A stretch of 9,193 nt of DNA from JBFILW01 sp041612005 (lineage in GTDB: Bacteria > Gemmatimonadota > Gemmatimonadetes > Palauibacterales > Palauibacteraceae), in contig JBFILW010000107.1 of NCBI GenBank assembly GCA_041612005.1, positions 1 to 9,193 of the forward strand. Reading direction: 5' to 3'. Both the position numbers and the translations under genes were made by a program. Under the pieces are notes generated by a model that was not told where the DNA came from, searched no databases, and saw nothing but the letters and a program-made list of their open reading frames with translations. Positions 1-6,944 of this stretch are shown here, piece by piece (position 1 is the stretch's first letter; the number at the start of each line of letters is the position of its first letter).

Positions 1-5
1 CCGTC

Positions 6-131
6 TTGAAAATCTCACGCTCATTTTACGAACAGCCCACTCTTGAAGTCGCCCAGCAACTGTTGGGCAAATATCTGGTGAGAAATCATCCAGACGGGAT
101 GACCGTCGGTCGGGTCGTGGAAACCGAAGCC
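6..131 (+). pseudogene. mpg: DNA-3-methyladenine glycosylase, N-terminal fragment (first 42 codons only)
   Basis: From a TTG start at 6 the first 42 residues match the N-terminus of the AAG/Mpg family of base-excision-repair glycosylases, which remove alkylated purines. The motif SRSFYEQPTLEVAQQLLGK (residues 4-22) and the ending GRVVETEA (35-42) are typical; the final Glu-containing ETEA is the start of the family's active-site stretch, normally followed by Tyr. Here it is followed by unrelated residues that continue open only because they lie antisense to the nucleotidyltransferase gene. A complete protein would be about 190-210 aa, so roughly 80% is missing, including the rest of the catalytic fold. 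Local GC is about 53% by hand count, lower than the rest of the window. The piece is either a chimeric contig end or a real rearrangement remnant. The identity of the fragment is clear; its biological state is not. Confidence 0.75.
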
Positions 132-830
132 TCCGGATTCCGAAGAAATCGCGGTCGAGCGCGGTGTGCACCTCCAGCGTCCAAGGATTGTCGCCGTGGG
201 TCAATTCGAGAGAGCGGACATCACGCGGAGAGTCGGGGGGACGCCACTCCACCTTGTACGGCCGAGTCTCCCGCAAGATCTTCGTGTAGCCCGCGCCTTG
301 CAAGGCGCGTTCAACCGCCGAAACGGTCTCGGGTGGGATCAGAATGTCGATGTCCGCTGCCGGGCGCGTGTCCGGACCGGGAAAATAGGCCCAACCCGTG
401 TGCAGTCCTTTGAGCACCGTGATCGGGCCGGCCACCGCCTCGAGGAGGGTGGCTACGCGGATCAGATCCGCCCGCATGCGGGCTGCTCGGCGTCCCGCGT
501 GCTCCCGATGCGCGGTGAGCAGCGCCGCGGAGTCGTCGTCGCCGGAGAGCTGACCGGTAATGACCCAATGACCCAGCAAGGGACCCATCCCAGAGGTGAA
601 GGCGGCGATGCCGAGAGCTCGCGCCGACGTGCCGTGTGGGAGCGTGACCGTCGCCGGCGAGCCCGCCAGGACGAGGCTGGTGACGCGCTCGATCTCCAAC
701 GAACACGCTCGCCAGTGGGAGACGGGGATTTCCGGCCACAAATAGTCGGGGTGCCCTCGATCGCGGGCCCAGGCGCGTCGGTTCGCAGCCTCGCTTGGCA
801 AAAGCTCGAAAGCGTGGGGCGAAAGCACAC
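132..830 (-). CDS. Nucleotidyltransferase family protein (PF14907 / NTP_transf_5-like), 3' end missing
   Basis: Read on the minus strand from a GTG at 830-828, this gives about 233 residues. The family pattern of a minimal nucleotidyltransferase fold is visible: a helical N-terminal part (GMGPLLGHWVI), then ITVLKGLHTGWAYF with the KG turn, then the metal-binding D-x-D in AADIDILIPPE (codons near 360-330), and a third acidic site in TLEVHTALDRDFFG (near 180-140). Such proteins usually run to about 350-400 aa, so the C-terminal third is absent. Homology appears to end near 132, exactly where the mpg fragment ends; the frame stays open to base 1, but those codons are antisense to mpg. The gene is divergent from the sugar-transferase operon. 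The family often sits beside HprK-like kinases in glycan or RiPP loci, and one such kinase is encoded at 6941-7951. The substrate is unknown. The start is uncertain; later TTG codons are possible. Confidence 0.7.
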
Positions 831-839
831 GGGAAGCTG

Positions 840-1607
840 ATGACGCAGCGAGCGGAACGCAACGACAGCCGGGTCGCAGCGCGGCGCGTGCGGCCCAATG
901 AGGGACTCGCGGGGATGCGGCGTGGCCTCGCGTCCGAGGTGCTCCGCCCACGGAAGTCTTTCGGCGAAATCGGACGTCGAATGCTCGACATCGTCGGAGC
1001 TGGAGTGCTCATCATCGCGACGCTCCCACTCCTCGCGCTCAGCGCCCTCGGGGTGGTCATCCACTCAGGTCGGCCAGCGCTCTTCGGTCACGAGCGCCTG
1101 GGGAAGGGTGGGAAGACGTTTCGCTGTTGGAAGCTCAGGACCATGTCGCTGGATGCGCAGGAGCGTCTCGAGCGCGACGCGGCCCTCCGGCTGCGCCACG
1201 TTTCGGGCGGCTTCAAGCTGCCCACGGGCTCGGATCCCCGAGTGACCGTGTTCGGCCGGTGGCTGCGACGATCACACCTCGACGAACTGCCCCAGCTCTG
1301 GAATGTGCTCGTCGGTGAGATGTCGCTCATCGGGCCGCGGCCTATCGTGACCGAAGAGCTGGTACTCTACGGAGAATCGGCCGCCGACCTGTTGGCGGTG
1401 AAACCCGGGATCGTGGGGGCGTGGACATGTCTCGGGCGAAAACGTCCCCCATACCCCGAGCGGGCGAGAATCGAGCTGGAGTACGCCAGGAGCCGGACCG
1501 TTGCGTGGGATCTCAAGATCGTGGTGCGCGCGCTCCCGGCTGTGCTGCTTGGCCAGCGGGACCACGAAGCTGGGCAGGAGAAGGCGGGGGGCCCGGAGGA
1601 ACAGTGA
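840..1607 (+). CDS. Polyprenyl-phosphate sugar-1-phosphate transferase (bacterial sugar transferase, PF02397)
   Basis: This is the membrane enzyme that begins glycan assembly by moving a hexose-1-phosphate from a nucleotide sugar to undecaprenyl phosphate. In the 255-aa reading there is one hydrophobic membrane segment (about 51-73, after GRRMLD), then FGHERLGKGGKTFRCWKLRTM (82-102), DPRVTVFGRWLRR (132-144), the catalytic Asp-Glu pair in HLDELPQLWNV (148-149), MSLIGPRPI (161-169) and KPGIVGAWTCLGR (188-200, the usual KPGITGLWQVxGR). Only one hydrophobic segment is present, so it belongs to the short PglC/WcaJ-C-terminal type without the multi-helix N-terminal domain. The sugar specificity cannot be read. 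The ATG at 840 lies 9 bases from the divergent GTG at 830; an ATG at 915, preceded by GAGGG about 10 bases upstream, gives 230 aa and leaves room for a divergent promoter. It is first in the operon, and its TGA overlaps the next GTG. Confidence 0.93.
   Translation: MTQRAERNDSRVAARRVRPNEGLAGMRRGLASEVLRPRKSFGEIGRRMLDIVGAGVLIIATLPLLALSALGVVIHSGRPALFGHERLGKGGKTFRCWKLRTMSLDAQERLERDAALRLRHVSGGFKLPTGSDPRVTVFGRWLRRSHLDELPQLWNVLVGEMSLIGPRPIVTEELVLYGESAADLLAVKPGIVGAWTCLGRKRPPYPERARIELEYARSRTVAWDLKIVVRALPAVLLGQRDHEAGQEKAGGPEEQ
1595..1600 (+). promoter_or_regulatory. Shine-Dalgarno site of the first GT4 gene
   Basis: GGAGGA lies just 5' of the GTG at 1604, inside the last codons of the sugar-transferase gene. 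It decides the start of the following glycosyltransferase: the same frame is open further upstream, but family homology (RIGVNGRFYG) begins exactly at this GTG. It is the clearest ribosome-binding site in the window. Confidence 0.6.
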
Positions 1608-2716
1608 GAATCGGGGTGAACGGCCGGTTCTACGGTGCGCGCGTGACGGGCGTGCAGCGGTTCGGCCGCGAGATCACTACACGGCTCTTGCGCGCCGCAG
1701 ACCACCTGCTCCTGCTTCCCGCCGGTTCGCCGCAAGCCGATGCCACACTGGGCGACCGGGTCGTGCGTGGCCGACTCCGGGGACACGTATGGCAGCAGCT
1801 GGAGCTGCCGCGACAAGCCCGTCGGGCGGGATGCGATCTCGTGCTCAACCTCAGCAGCACGGCGCCATTGTGGGGCGGGCCGCACGTGCTCGTGGTGCAC
1901 GACGTCACGCCGCTCACCAATCCCGAGTGGTTCTCGCGGCGACTCGCGCTGTGGTATCGGGTGAGTCTCGGCACCGCGGCCCGGCGGGCGGCCCGGCTCC
2001 TCACGTTCTCTCGGTGGAGCAAGGGCGAGCTCGAACGGGTGCTCGGTGTCTCGAGTGACCGAATCGACATCGTATCCCAGGGTGTGGAGCCGTTCGACGC
2101 GCCAGCGCGCCCGGAAGAGGTCGAGGCCGTGCGGGAGCGGTTCCGCCTGCGCGGTCCCTATCTCCTGGCAACAGGGGCGGGGAACCGTCGGAAAAACGTG
2201 CCTTTTCTGCTCGAAATGATCGAGCGGTGGCAACGGCGTGCGCCACCGCCCCCGACACTGCTCGTCGTGGGGGCTGGAACGCGGCGCGTCCACGGCACGG
2301 CGGCTCGCCCGGCTCGCGCCGTTGGTGAGGTGGTCTTTGCCGGGCACGTTGAGGATTCGGTTCTTCGATCGCTCTACACAGGTGCAGCCGTGTTTCTCTT
2401 CCCCTCGCTTGGCGAGGGCTTCGGCAGACCACCACTCGAGGCGATGGGGTGTGGGACACCGGTTGTCGCTTCGGCGTACGGTCCCGCCCGCGAGATATTG
2501 GATGACGCCGCGCGTATCATCCCGCTCGATCCCGACCGATGGGTCGATGCGACGGGAGAGTTGATGCAAAGCACCCGAGCGCGAACGGAATCCGTAGAGC
2601 GCGGCCGATGTCTGGCCGCGGCGTATCGCTGGGATCGCGCGGCTCGTCAGGTGCTGGAGGGATGTCGCACTGCCTGGGAAGCTCGCGCATCCGGGGCGGG
2701 ATTCGTTGCCGGATGA
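1604..2716 (+). CDS. GT4-type glycosyltransferase (GT-B fold)
   Basis: This 370-aa protein is a retaining GT-B glycosyltransferase that would add a sugar to the lipid-linked acceptor at the cytoplasmic membrane face. The N-terminal domain starts with RIGVNGRFY and TGVQRFGREI (14-24), the acceptor-side loop of mannosyltransferase-like GT4 enzymes. It continues with VLVVHDVTPLTNPEWF (95-110), LLTFSRWSKGEL (132-142) and IDIVSQGVE (154-162). The C-terminal nucleotide-sugar domain has GAGNRRKNV (191-199), LLVVGAG (219-225), VVFAGHV (243-249) and the E-x7-E motif GEGFGRPPLEAMGCGTPVVAS, with Glu271 and Glu279. Length is normal and the fold complete. The GTG start overlaps the previous stop (GTGA), which suggests translational coupling. 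Donor sugar and linkage cannot be predicted from sequence; the N-terminal signature favours mannosyl- or rhamnosyltransferase-like enzymes only weakly. Confidence 0.92.
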   Translation: MRIGVNGRFYGARVTGVQRFGREITTRLLRAADHLLLLPAGSPQADATLGDRVVRGRLRGHVWQQLELPRQARRAGCDLVLNLSSTAPLWGGPHVLVVHDVTPLTNPEWFSRRLALWYRVSLGTAARRAARLLTFSRWSKGELERVLGVSSDRIDIVSQGVEPFDAPARPEEVEAVRERFRLRGPYLLATGAGNRRKNVPFLLEMIERWQRRAPPPPTLLVVGAGTRRVHGTAARPARAVGEVVFAGHVEDSVLRSLYTGAAVFLFPSLGEGFGRPPLEAMGCGTPVVASAYGPAREILDDAARIIPLDPDRWVDATGELMQSTRARTESVERGRCLAAAYRWDRAARQVLEGCRTAWEARASGAGFVAG

Positions 2717-2729
2717 CCGCGCGCGAGAG

Positions 2730-3686
2730 ATGACAGTCTCCGAGCCGCTCGTTTCGGTGATCATCCCCACCTACAATCGAGGTCGCTATCTCGAGGAGGC
2801 CGTCGATTCCGTCAGGCGTCAGAGCTATGGGAGGTGGGAGCTGATCGTCGTCGACGATGGGTCGACGGACGGTACGCTGCCCTTTCTGAGCGCCTTGAAG
2901 GAGCCGCGGCTTCGGGTCGTCAACATCGCGCACCGGGGAAATCCGGCTGCAGTCCGGAATCAGGGCCTGGCGGGCGCCCGGGGGCGCTACGTGGCGTTCC
3001 TCGACTCGGATGACTGCTGGGAGCCGCAAAAGCTGGAGCATCAACTGGCAACACTGACGACTCGGCCAGCCTTCCGATGGAGCTACACGGCCGTGACGTT
3101 GATCGATGCCGCCTCAGGTGAGATCGACACCTCTCCGCCGAAGTATCCCGTGTGGCGACCCTACTCGGGCCTGATCGTTGAGCACTTGCTTTTGCACCGT
3201 GCGAAGATTGCCTGCCCGACTGTACTGGTAGAACGCAACTTGCTCCTCGATGTTGGGGGGTTCGACGAATCGCTGCCGTTCTGTGAGGACTACGATCTCT
3301 GGCTGAGGCTTGCCGAGGTCAGTCCTGTATGGGCGCTTCCCGAACGGCTCACGCGTGTCAGATGGCATGAGGGGAGCAACACGTACGGGCGTCCGGAAGT
3401 CGCCGAAGCGTTCGTGATGGTCTACACAGAGTTCCTGCGACGACAGGCACGGCCGAGCCTCCGACTCCAGCGCGTGTGCAATCGCCAGAGGGCATTCTAC
3501 GCCGTCACCGCCGCCGAGCTCTACCTAGGTCGGAGAGCGTACCGCCTGGCCAGCCGGCAACTTCTCCGGGCTCTCCGGATTCGGCCCTGGCATCGTCGGG
3601 CTTGGAGGGTCGCCCTGAAGGGTGCACTGTCGCGTTTGATAGCGGGCCGAACGGTCGCGCGCGAGTCAGCCACTCGCCGGCGCTAG
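2730..3686 (+). CDS. GT2 family glycosyltransferase (first of a tandem pair)
   Basis: This 318-aa inverting GT-A enzyme carries VSVIIPTYNRGRYLEEAVDSV (8-28), LIVVDDGSTDGT (38-49), the metal-binding DSDD in VAFLDSDDCW (92-95) and the C-terminal GGFDESLPFCEDYDLWLRL, with the Glu-Asp pair at 186-187. No membrane helices are seen; the last 90 residues are Arg-rich and helical, so the protein is probably peripheral on the inner leaflet. It should add one residue to the growing lipid-linked glycan. The ATG at 2730 begins right before the conserved core; a TTG at 2706 would overlap the preceding gene by 11 bases, which fits the coupling seen elsewhere in this operon, so the start is uncertain by eight codons. 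It is paralogous along nearly its full conserved length to the next gene. Acceptor and donor are unknown. Confidence 0.93.
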   Translation: MTVSEPLVSVIIPTYNRGRYLEEAVDSVRRQSYGRWELIVVDDGSTDGTLPFLSALKEPRLRVVNIAHRGNPAAVRNQGLAGARGRYVAFLDSDDCWEPQKLEHQLATLTTRPAFRWSYTAVTLIDAASGEIDTSPPKYPVWRPYSGLIVEHLLLHRAKIACPTVLVERNLLLDVGGFDESLPFCEDYDLWLRLAEVSPVWALPERLTRVRWHEGSNTYGRPEVAEAFVMVYTEFLRRQARPSLRLQRVCNRQRAFYAVTAAELYLGRRAYRLASRQLLRALRIRPWHRRAWRVALKGALSRLIAGRTVARESATRRR

Positions 3687-3703
3687 ACGGTTGGTGACTC
3701 GAA

Positions 3704-4666
3704 ATGTCGGGGAAAAGCGGAAACGGAGCGGTCAGTATCGCCCTCCCGACGCACGATCGGGTTGCCTTCCTCACGCAGGCTGTCGCATCCGTCGTTCGCC
3801 AGACGTACACACACTGGGACCTGATCATCGTCGACGATGGCTCCGCCGACGGCACAAGCTCCTACCTCGCCGGCCTCGACGACCCACGCATCCGGGCCAT
3901 CGAGCGTCCACACACCGGCAATATCGCATCGCTCCGAAACGAGGCCATCCAGATGGCGACGGGCGACTTCATCGCATTTCTGGACTCGGATGACGAGTGG
4001 TGGCCGCGAAAGCTCGAGCTCCAAGTGGACGCCTTGGGCCGGCACCCGGAATGTGGGTGGAGTTACTGCGGCTGCCAACTGATAGACGAGGTAGGTGAGG
4101 CAATCCCACAGGTGCCCCCCGAGCCATGGCGGCCCATCTCAGGCTCAATCCTCGAAGCACTCTTGACGACTCGCGTGCTCGTGCCGACGCCGACGGTCAT
4201 CGTGCGGCGCGCCTTGCTCGAACAAGTCGGGGGTTTCGATGAGCGTCTCCACCTTGCCGAGGACTTCGACCTCTGGATCCGTCTGGCCGACAGGAGTCCG
4301 GTGCTGGCTCTCACCGAACAGCTGGTGAATATCCGTATGCTTCCTGGGTCCGCCAGCCGGACCGGGGCCCCCGGGTACGAGGCGGCGGCGCGTGTGTACG
4401 CCAAGACCGGCCGTGCCACGAGAGATCGCGCGGTTCGGGCTATATGCCGGGATCAGTACGCTCGACACATGATCGCGTGTGCTAGGCAATGCTCGATTCA
4501 CGGCCGTATGTGGCGTGCAACGGCCGCCCTGGCGGCGGTCGCTGGGCATGGCGCCATCAACAAGGCCTGGTGGGGGGAGTTGCTCAGGGTGATCGGTCGG
4601 CCTGTCGTCCCGCGATCGCTTCGGCGTCGATTCCTGCAATGGCGGCAGTCCAGGTCGCCGGTCTGA
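3704..4666 (+). CDS. GT2 family glycosyltransferase (second of a tandem pair)
   Basis: This 320-aa GT-A enzyme has VSIALPTHDR (10-19), LIIVDDGSADGTSSYL (40-55), IAFLDSDDEWWPRKLELQ (DSDD 94-97) and GGFDERLHLAEDFDLWIRL, with Glu-Asp at 186-187. The positions of GGFDE, ED and DLW are identical to those in the preceding protein, so the pair arose by duplication. The nucleotide-binding strand reads SIALPTHDR rather than SVIIPTYNR, and the C-terminal tail (about 215-320) is distinct, hinting at a different acceptor or donor. The ATG lies 17 bases after the previous stop; no strong ribosome-binding site is visible. The next gene follows after 35 bases. Cytoplasmic or membrane-peripheral location is inferred from the lack of signal peptide or membrane segments. 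Confidence 0.93.
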   Translation: MSGKSGNGAVSIALPTHDRVAFLTQAVASVVRQTYTHWDLIIVDDGSADGTSSYLAGLDDPRIRAIERPHTGNIASLRNEAIQMATGDFIAFLDSDDEWWPRKLELQVDALGRHPECGWSYCGCQLIDEVGEAIPQVPPEPWRPISGSILEALLTTRVLVPTPTVIVRRALLEQVGGFDERLHLAEDFDLWIRLADRSPVLALTEQLVNIRMLPGSASRTGAPGYEAAARVYAKTGRATRDRAVRAICRDQYARHMIACARQCSIHGRMWRATAALAAVAGHGAINKAWWGELLRVIGRPVVPRSLRRRFLQWRQSRSPV

Positions 4667-4701
4667 CGCCGGGTCGAGCGCGAGGGTTACGTTCGAGAAC
4701 C

Positions 4702-5844
4702 GTGCGAGTGGTCCAGATCAGTTGTTATCTCGATCCGCAGCGCCGCGAACCGGAGGAGCTGCTGACCGCCTGGCCGAGTCTCGTGGACGTCGCGGTCGCT
4801 GTGGCAGGTGCGGGGGTCGAGGTCACGGTGCTGCAATCGGGGGTCAGTGATGCGACACTCAGCCGCGGGCCCGTGCGCATTGACTTCGTGGCTCAACGGC
4901 CGGCGCCTCTCCTTCGAGCCTCGCTTGGCCTGTGGGCAACGCCTCTTCCGCGAAAGCTCGCAGTGCGCGCGGCGACCCTGTCCCCGACCGTGATTCACCT
5001 GCATAGCCTTGCGTTTCCACTCCATGCTCGGTTCCTGCAACGAGCTGTGGACGGTGTCCCTCTTCTGATCCAGGACCATGCCGACCGACCGCCGCCGGGA
5101 TGGCGCGTCCCTCTCCACCGCTGGGGGTTGGCCGCCGTCAGTGGCGTCGCATTCACCGCCCGTGCCCAGGCCGAGCCGTTCGTGCGCGCCGGCGTGTTGC
5201 GCGCGGATGTTCCGGTGTTCGAGGTTCTCGAGTCGTCCAGCCGGTTCACCCCGGGTGATCGGGACGAGGCACGCGCCCGCACCGGGCTCCACGGCGATCC
5301 GTGCCTTTTGTGGCTTGGGAACCTCGATCACAACAAGGATCCCCTGACGGTGCTCGATGCGCTGAGCCGCGCCACACCCGCGCTCCCCAATGCGTCACTG
5401 TGGTGCTGCTACCGGTCAGCGCCGCTCCGAGATGCGGTCGAGCGGCGCGTCGCGTCGGATGATGCGCTGCGCGGGCGCGTGCACCTGATGGGGGAGCGGT
5501 CGCACGCCGACATTGAGTGGCTTCTTCGCGCCGCCGACTTCCTCGTTCAGGGCAGTCACAACGAGGGGAGCGGGTACGCCGTCATCGAGGCGCTCGCCTG
5601 TGGCACGACACCGCTCGTGACAGACATCCCTTCCTTCCGACGCATCACGCGCGAGGGCAGCGCAGGCGCGCTCGCTCCCTCTGGCGATGCCCTGGCGATG
5701 TCACGTGCGATGGTTGAATGGGGAGCGCGCGATCGTGCACGGCTCAGGGTCGATGCTCGTACGCATTTCGAGCGATATCTCTCGTTCGAGGCCGTCGGGT
5801 GGGAGCTTCGTGCCGCCTACGAGACGCTCGCGACGGCAGTGTGA
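4702..5844 (+). CDS. GT4-type glycosyltransferase (GT-B fold)
   Basis: The 380-aa product starts with VRVVQISCYL, the usual first beta strand of GT4 enzymes, which is why the GTG at 4702 was chosen. The frame is open upstream, and an ATG at 4639 would overlap the previous gene by 28 bases and add 21 residues with no family features. Seen in order: VIHLHSLAFPLHARFL (97-112), LLIQDHADRP (121-130), VSGVAFTARAQAEPF (146-160), CLLWLGNLDHNKDPLTVLDA (201-220, donor-site loop with the Asn-Lys pair), VHLMGERSHADIEWLL (260-275) and the E-x7-E motif NEGSGYAVIEALACGTTPLV, with Glu288 and Glu296. The protein is complete and of normal length. The stop overlaps the following GTG (GTGA). It is a sugar-adding enzyme of the same glycan pathway; specificity is unknown. 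Confidence 0.9.
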   Translation: MRVVQISCYLDPQRREPEELLTAWPSLVDVAVAVAGAGVEVTVLQSGVSDATLSRGPVRIDFVAQRPAPLLRASLGLWATPLPRKLAVRAATLSPTVIHLHSLAFPLHARFLQRAVDGVPLLIQDHADRPPPGWRVPLHRWGLAAVSGVAFTARAQAEPFVRAGVLRADVPVFEVLESSSRFTPGDRDEARARTGLHGDPCLLWLGNLDHNKDPLTVLDALSRATPALPNASLWCCYRSAPLRDAVERRVASDDALRGRVHLMGERSHADIEWLLRAADFLVQGSHNEGSGYAVIEALACGTTPLVTDIPSFRRITREGSAGALAPSGDALAMSRAMVEWGARDRARLRVDARTHFERYLSFEAVGWELRAAYETLATAV

Positions 5845-6944
5845 AGATCGGGATGGTCGTGCTCGGCGGAGTAGATCGAAGCGGGGAATACCGGGTGGTA
5901 CCCTGTCTCCTCTGGCTCTTGGAGCGCCTCGCCCGGGTGCACGAGGTGCATGTGTTCGCCCTGCACCAAGAAGCCCGCCCCTCCCACTACGAGTTGCTCG
6001 GCGCGCGAATACACAACATCGGCGCGCGCCCGCGACGGCTTCGGGCCATAGCAGCAATAGTCGATCAGCATCGGCGGGTGCCATTCGACCTGTTGCACGC
6101 GTTTTGGGCGGTGCCATCGGGCGTCGTCGCCGCGCTGTGCGGGCGTTTGCTCCGGCGCCCTGTCCTGCTGCACCTGGGAGGGGGCGAACTGATCGCGCTC
6201 CAGGACATCGGCTACGGTGAGCGCCGGACGCTGCGCGGCCGGATGTGGGTAACCTTGGCACTCCGCGGCGCGACTCGCATCACCGCTGCGAGCTCCGCGA
6301 TGCGGGACCAGGCGCTCGCTCTGGGGTATGATGCGCAACTCGTCACGCTGGGCGTGGATCTCGATTCCTGGCCGGCCGCGCCGGTACGACAGCGTGATGG
6401 CACCGCTCCCGCGCGGCTGCTGCATGTTGGGAGTCTCAACCGCGTGAAGGACCAGACGACCCTCCTTCGGGCAGCCGCTGCGCTGCGAGATCGGGGAATG
6501 GCGTTCCACCTGGACATCATCGGCGAAGACACGTTACGTGGAGAGATGCAGCGGATGGCCGCGACGCTCGGAGTTTCGCATCACGTTGCGTTCCACGGCT
6601 TCCTTCCGCACCGGCAGTTGCGGCCGGTGATGGACCAGGCGGATCTTCTGCTCGTTTCCTCCCGACACGAAGCCGGACCGGTGGTGGTTCTCGAGGCCGC
6701 CGTCGCTGGTGTTCCCACGGTCGGTACCGCCGTCGGGCATGTGCGGGATTGGGCACCCGCTGCCGCAGTGGCTGTGCCTCCCGGTGATGGTGAGGCGCTC
6801 GGCGCCGAAACCGCTGCGCTGCTGACCGACGAGGGCAGGCGCCAGCGTCTCGCCGGTGAGGCGCAAGCACGAGCCGAGGCCGAAGATGCTGACTGGACGG
6901 CCGAGCGGTTCGACGCAATCTATCGAGACTTGGTATCCGAATGA
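5841..6944 (+). CDS. GT4-type glycosyltransferase (GT-B fold)
   Basis: The 367-aa product starts at a GTG embedded in the previous stop codon; the first strand VKIGMVVLGG is followed by the acceptor loop VDRSGEYRVVP (11-21). Further motifs are FDLLHAFWAVPSGVVAA (82-98), VLLHLGGGELIAL (108-120), ITAASSAMRDQALALGY (147-163), LVTLGVDLDSW (167-177), LLHVGSLNRVKDQTTLLRA (193-211, donor-loop Lys), VAFHGFLPHRQL (249-260) and E-x7-E in HEAGPVVVLEAAVAGVPTVG, with Glu277 and Glu285. Family and fold are clear. No strong ribosome-binding site precedes the GTG, so translation is probably coupled to the upstream gene. The stop overlaps the ATG of the kinase gene (ATGA), binding the kinase tightly to the glycosyltransferase operon. 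Confidence 0.92.
   Translation: MKIGMVVLGGVDRSGEYRVVPCLLWLLERLARVHEVHVFALHQEARPSHYELLGARIHNIGARPRRLRAIAAIVDQHRRVPFDLLHAFWAVPSGVVAALCGRLLRRPVLLHLGGGELIALQDIGYGERRTLRGRMWVTLALRGATRITAASSAMRDQALALGYDAQLVTLGVDLDSWPAAPVRQRDGTAPARLLHVGSLNRVKDQTTLLRAAAALRDRGMAFHLDIIGEDTLRGEMQRMAATLGVSHHVAFHGFLPHRQLRPVMDQADLLLVSSRHEAGPVVVLEAAVAGVPTVGTAVGHVRDWAPAAAVAVPPGDGEALGAETAALLTDEGRRQRLAGEAQARAEAEDADWTAERFDAIYRDLVSE

Noticed and set aside
166..840. A 224-codon plus-strand frame
   Set aside because: It is antisense to the nucleotidyltransferase gene and shows Arg-rich composition without family motifs.
311..1064. Two other long minus-strand frames over the nucleotidyltransferase and sugar-transferase region
   Set aside because: The third minus frame holds the recognisable KG and DxD nucleotidyltransferase motifs; these two are low-complexity shadows of it and of the plus-strand transferase.
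1367..2770. A 467-codon open frame on the minus strand
   Set aside because: It lies fully antisense to the sugar-transferase end and a well-supported GT4 gene, is rich in Arg/Pro/His with no recognisable domain, and is expected by chance in GC-rich coding DNA.
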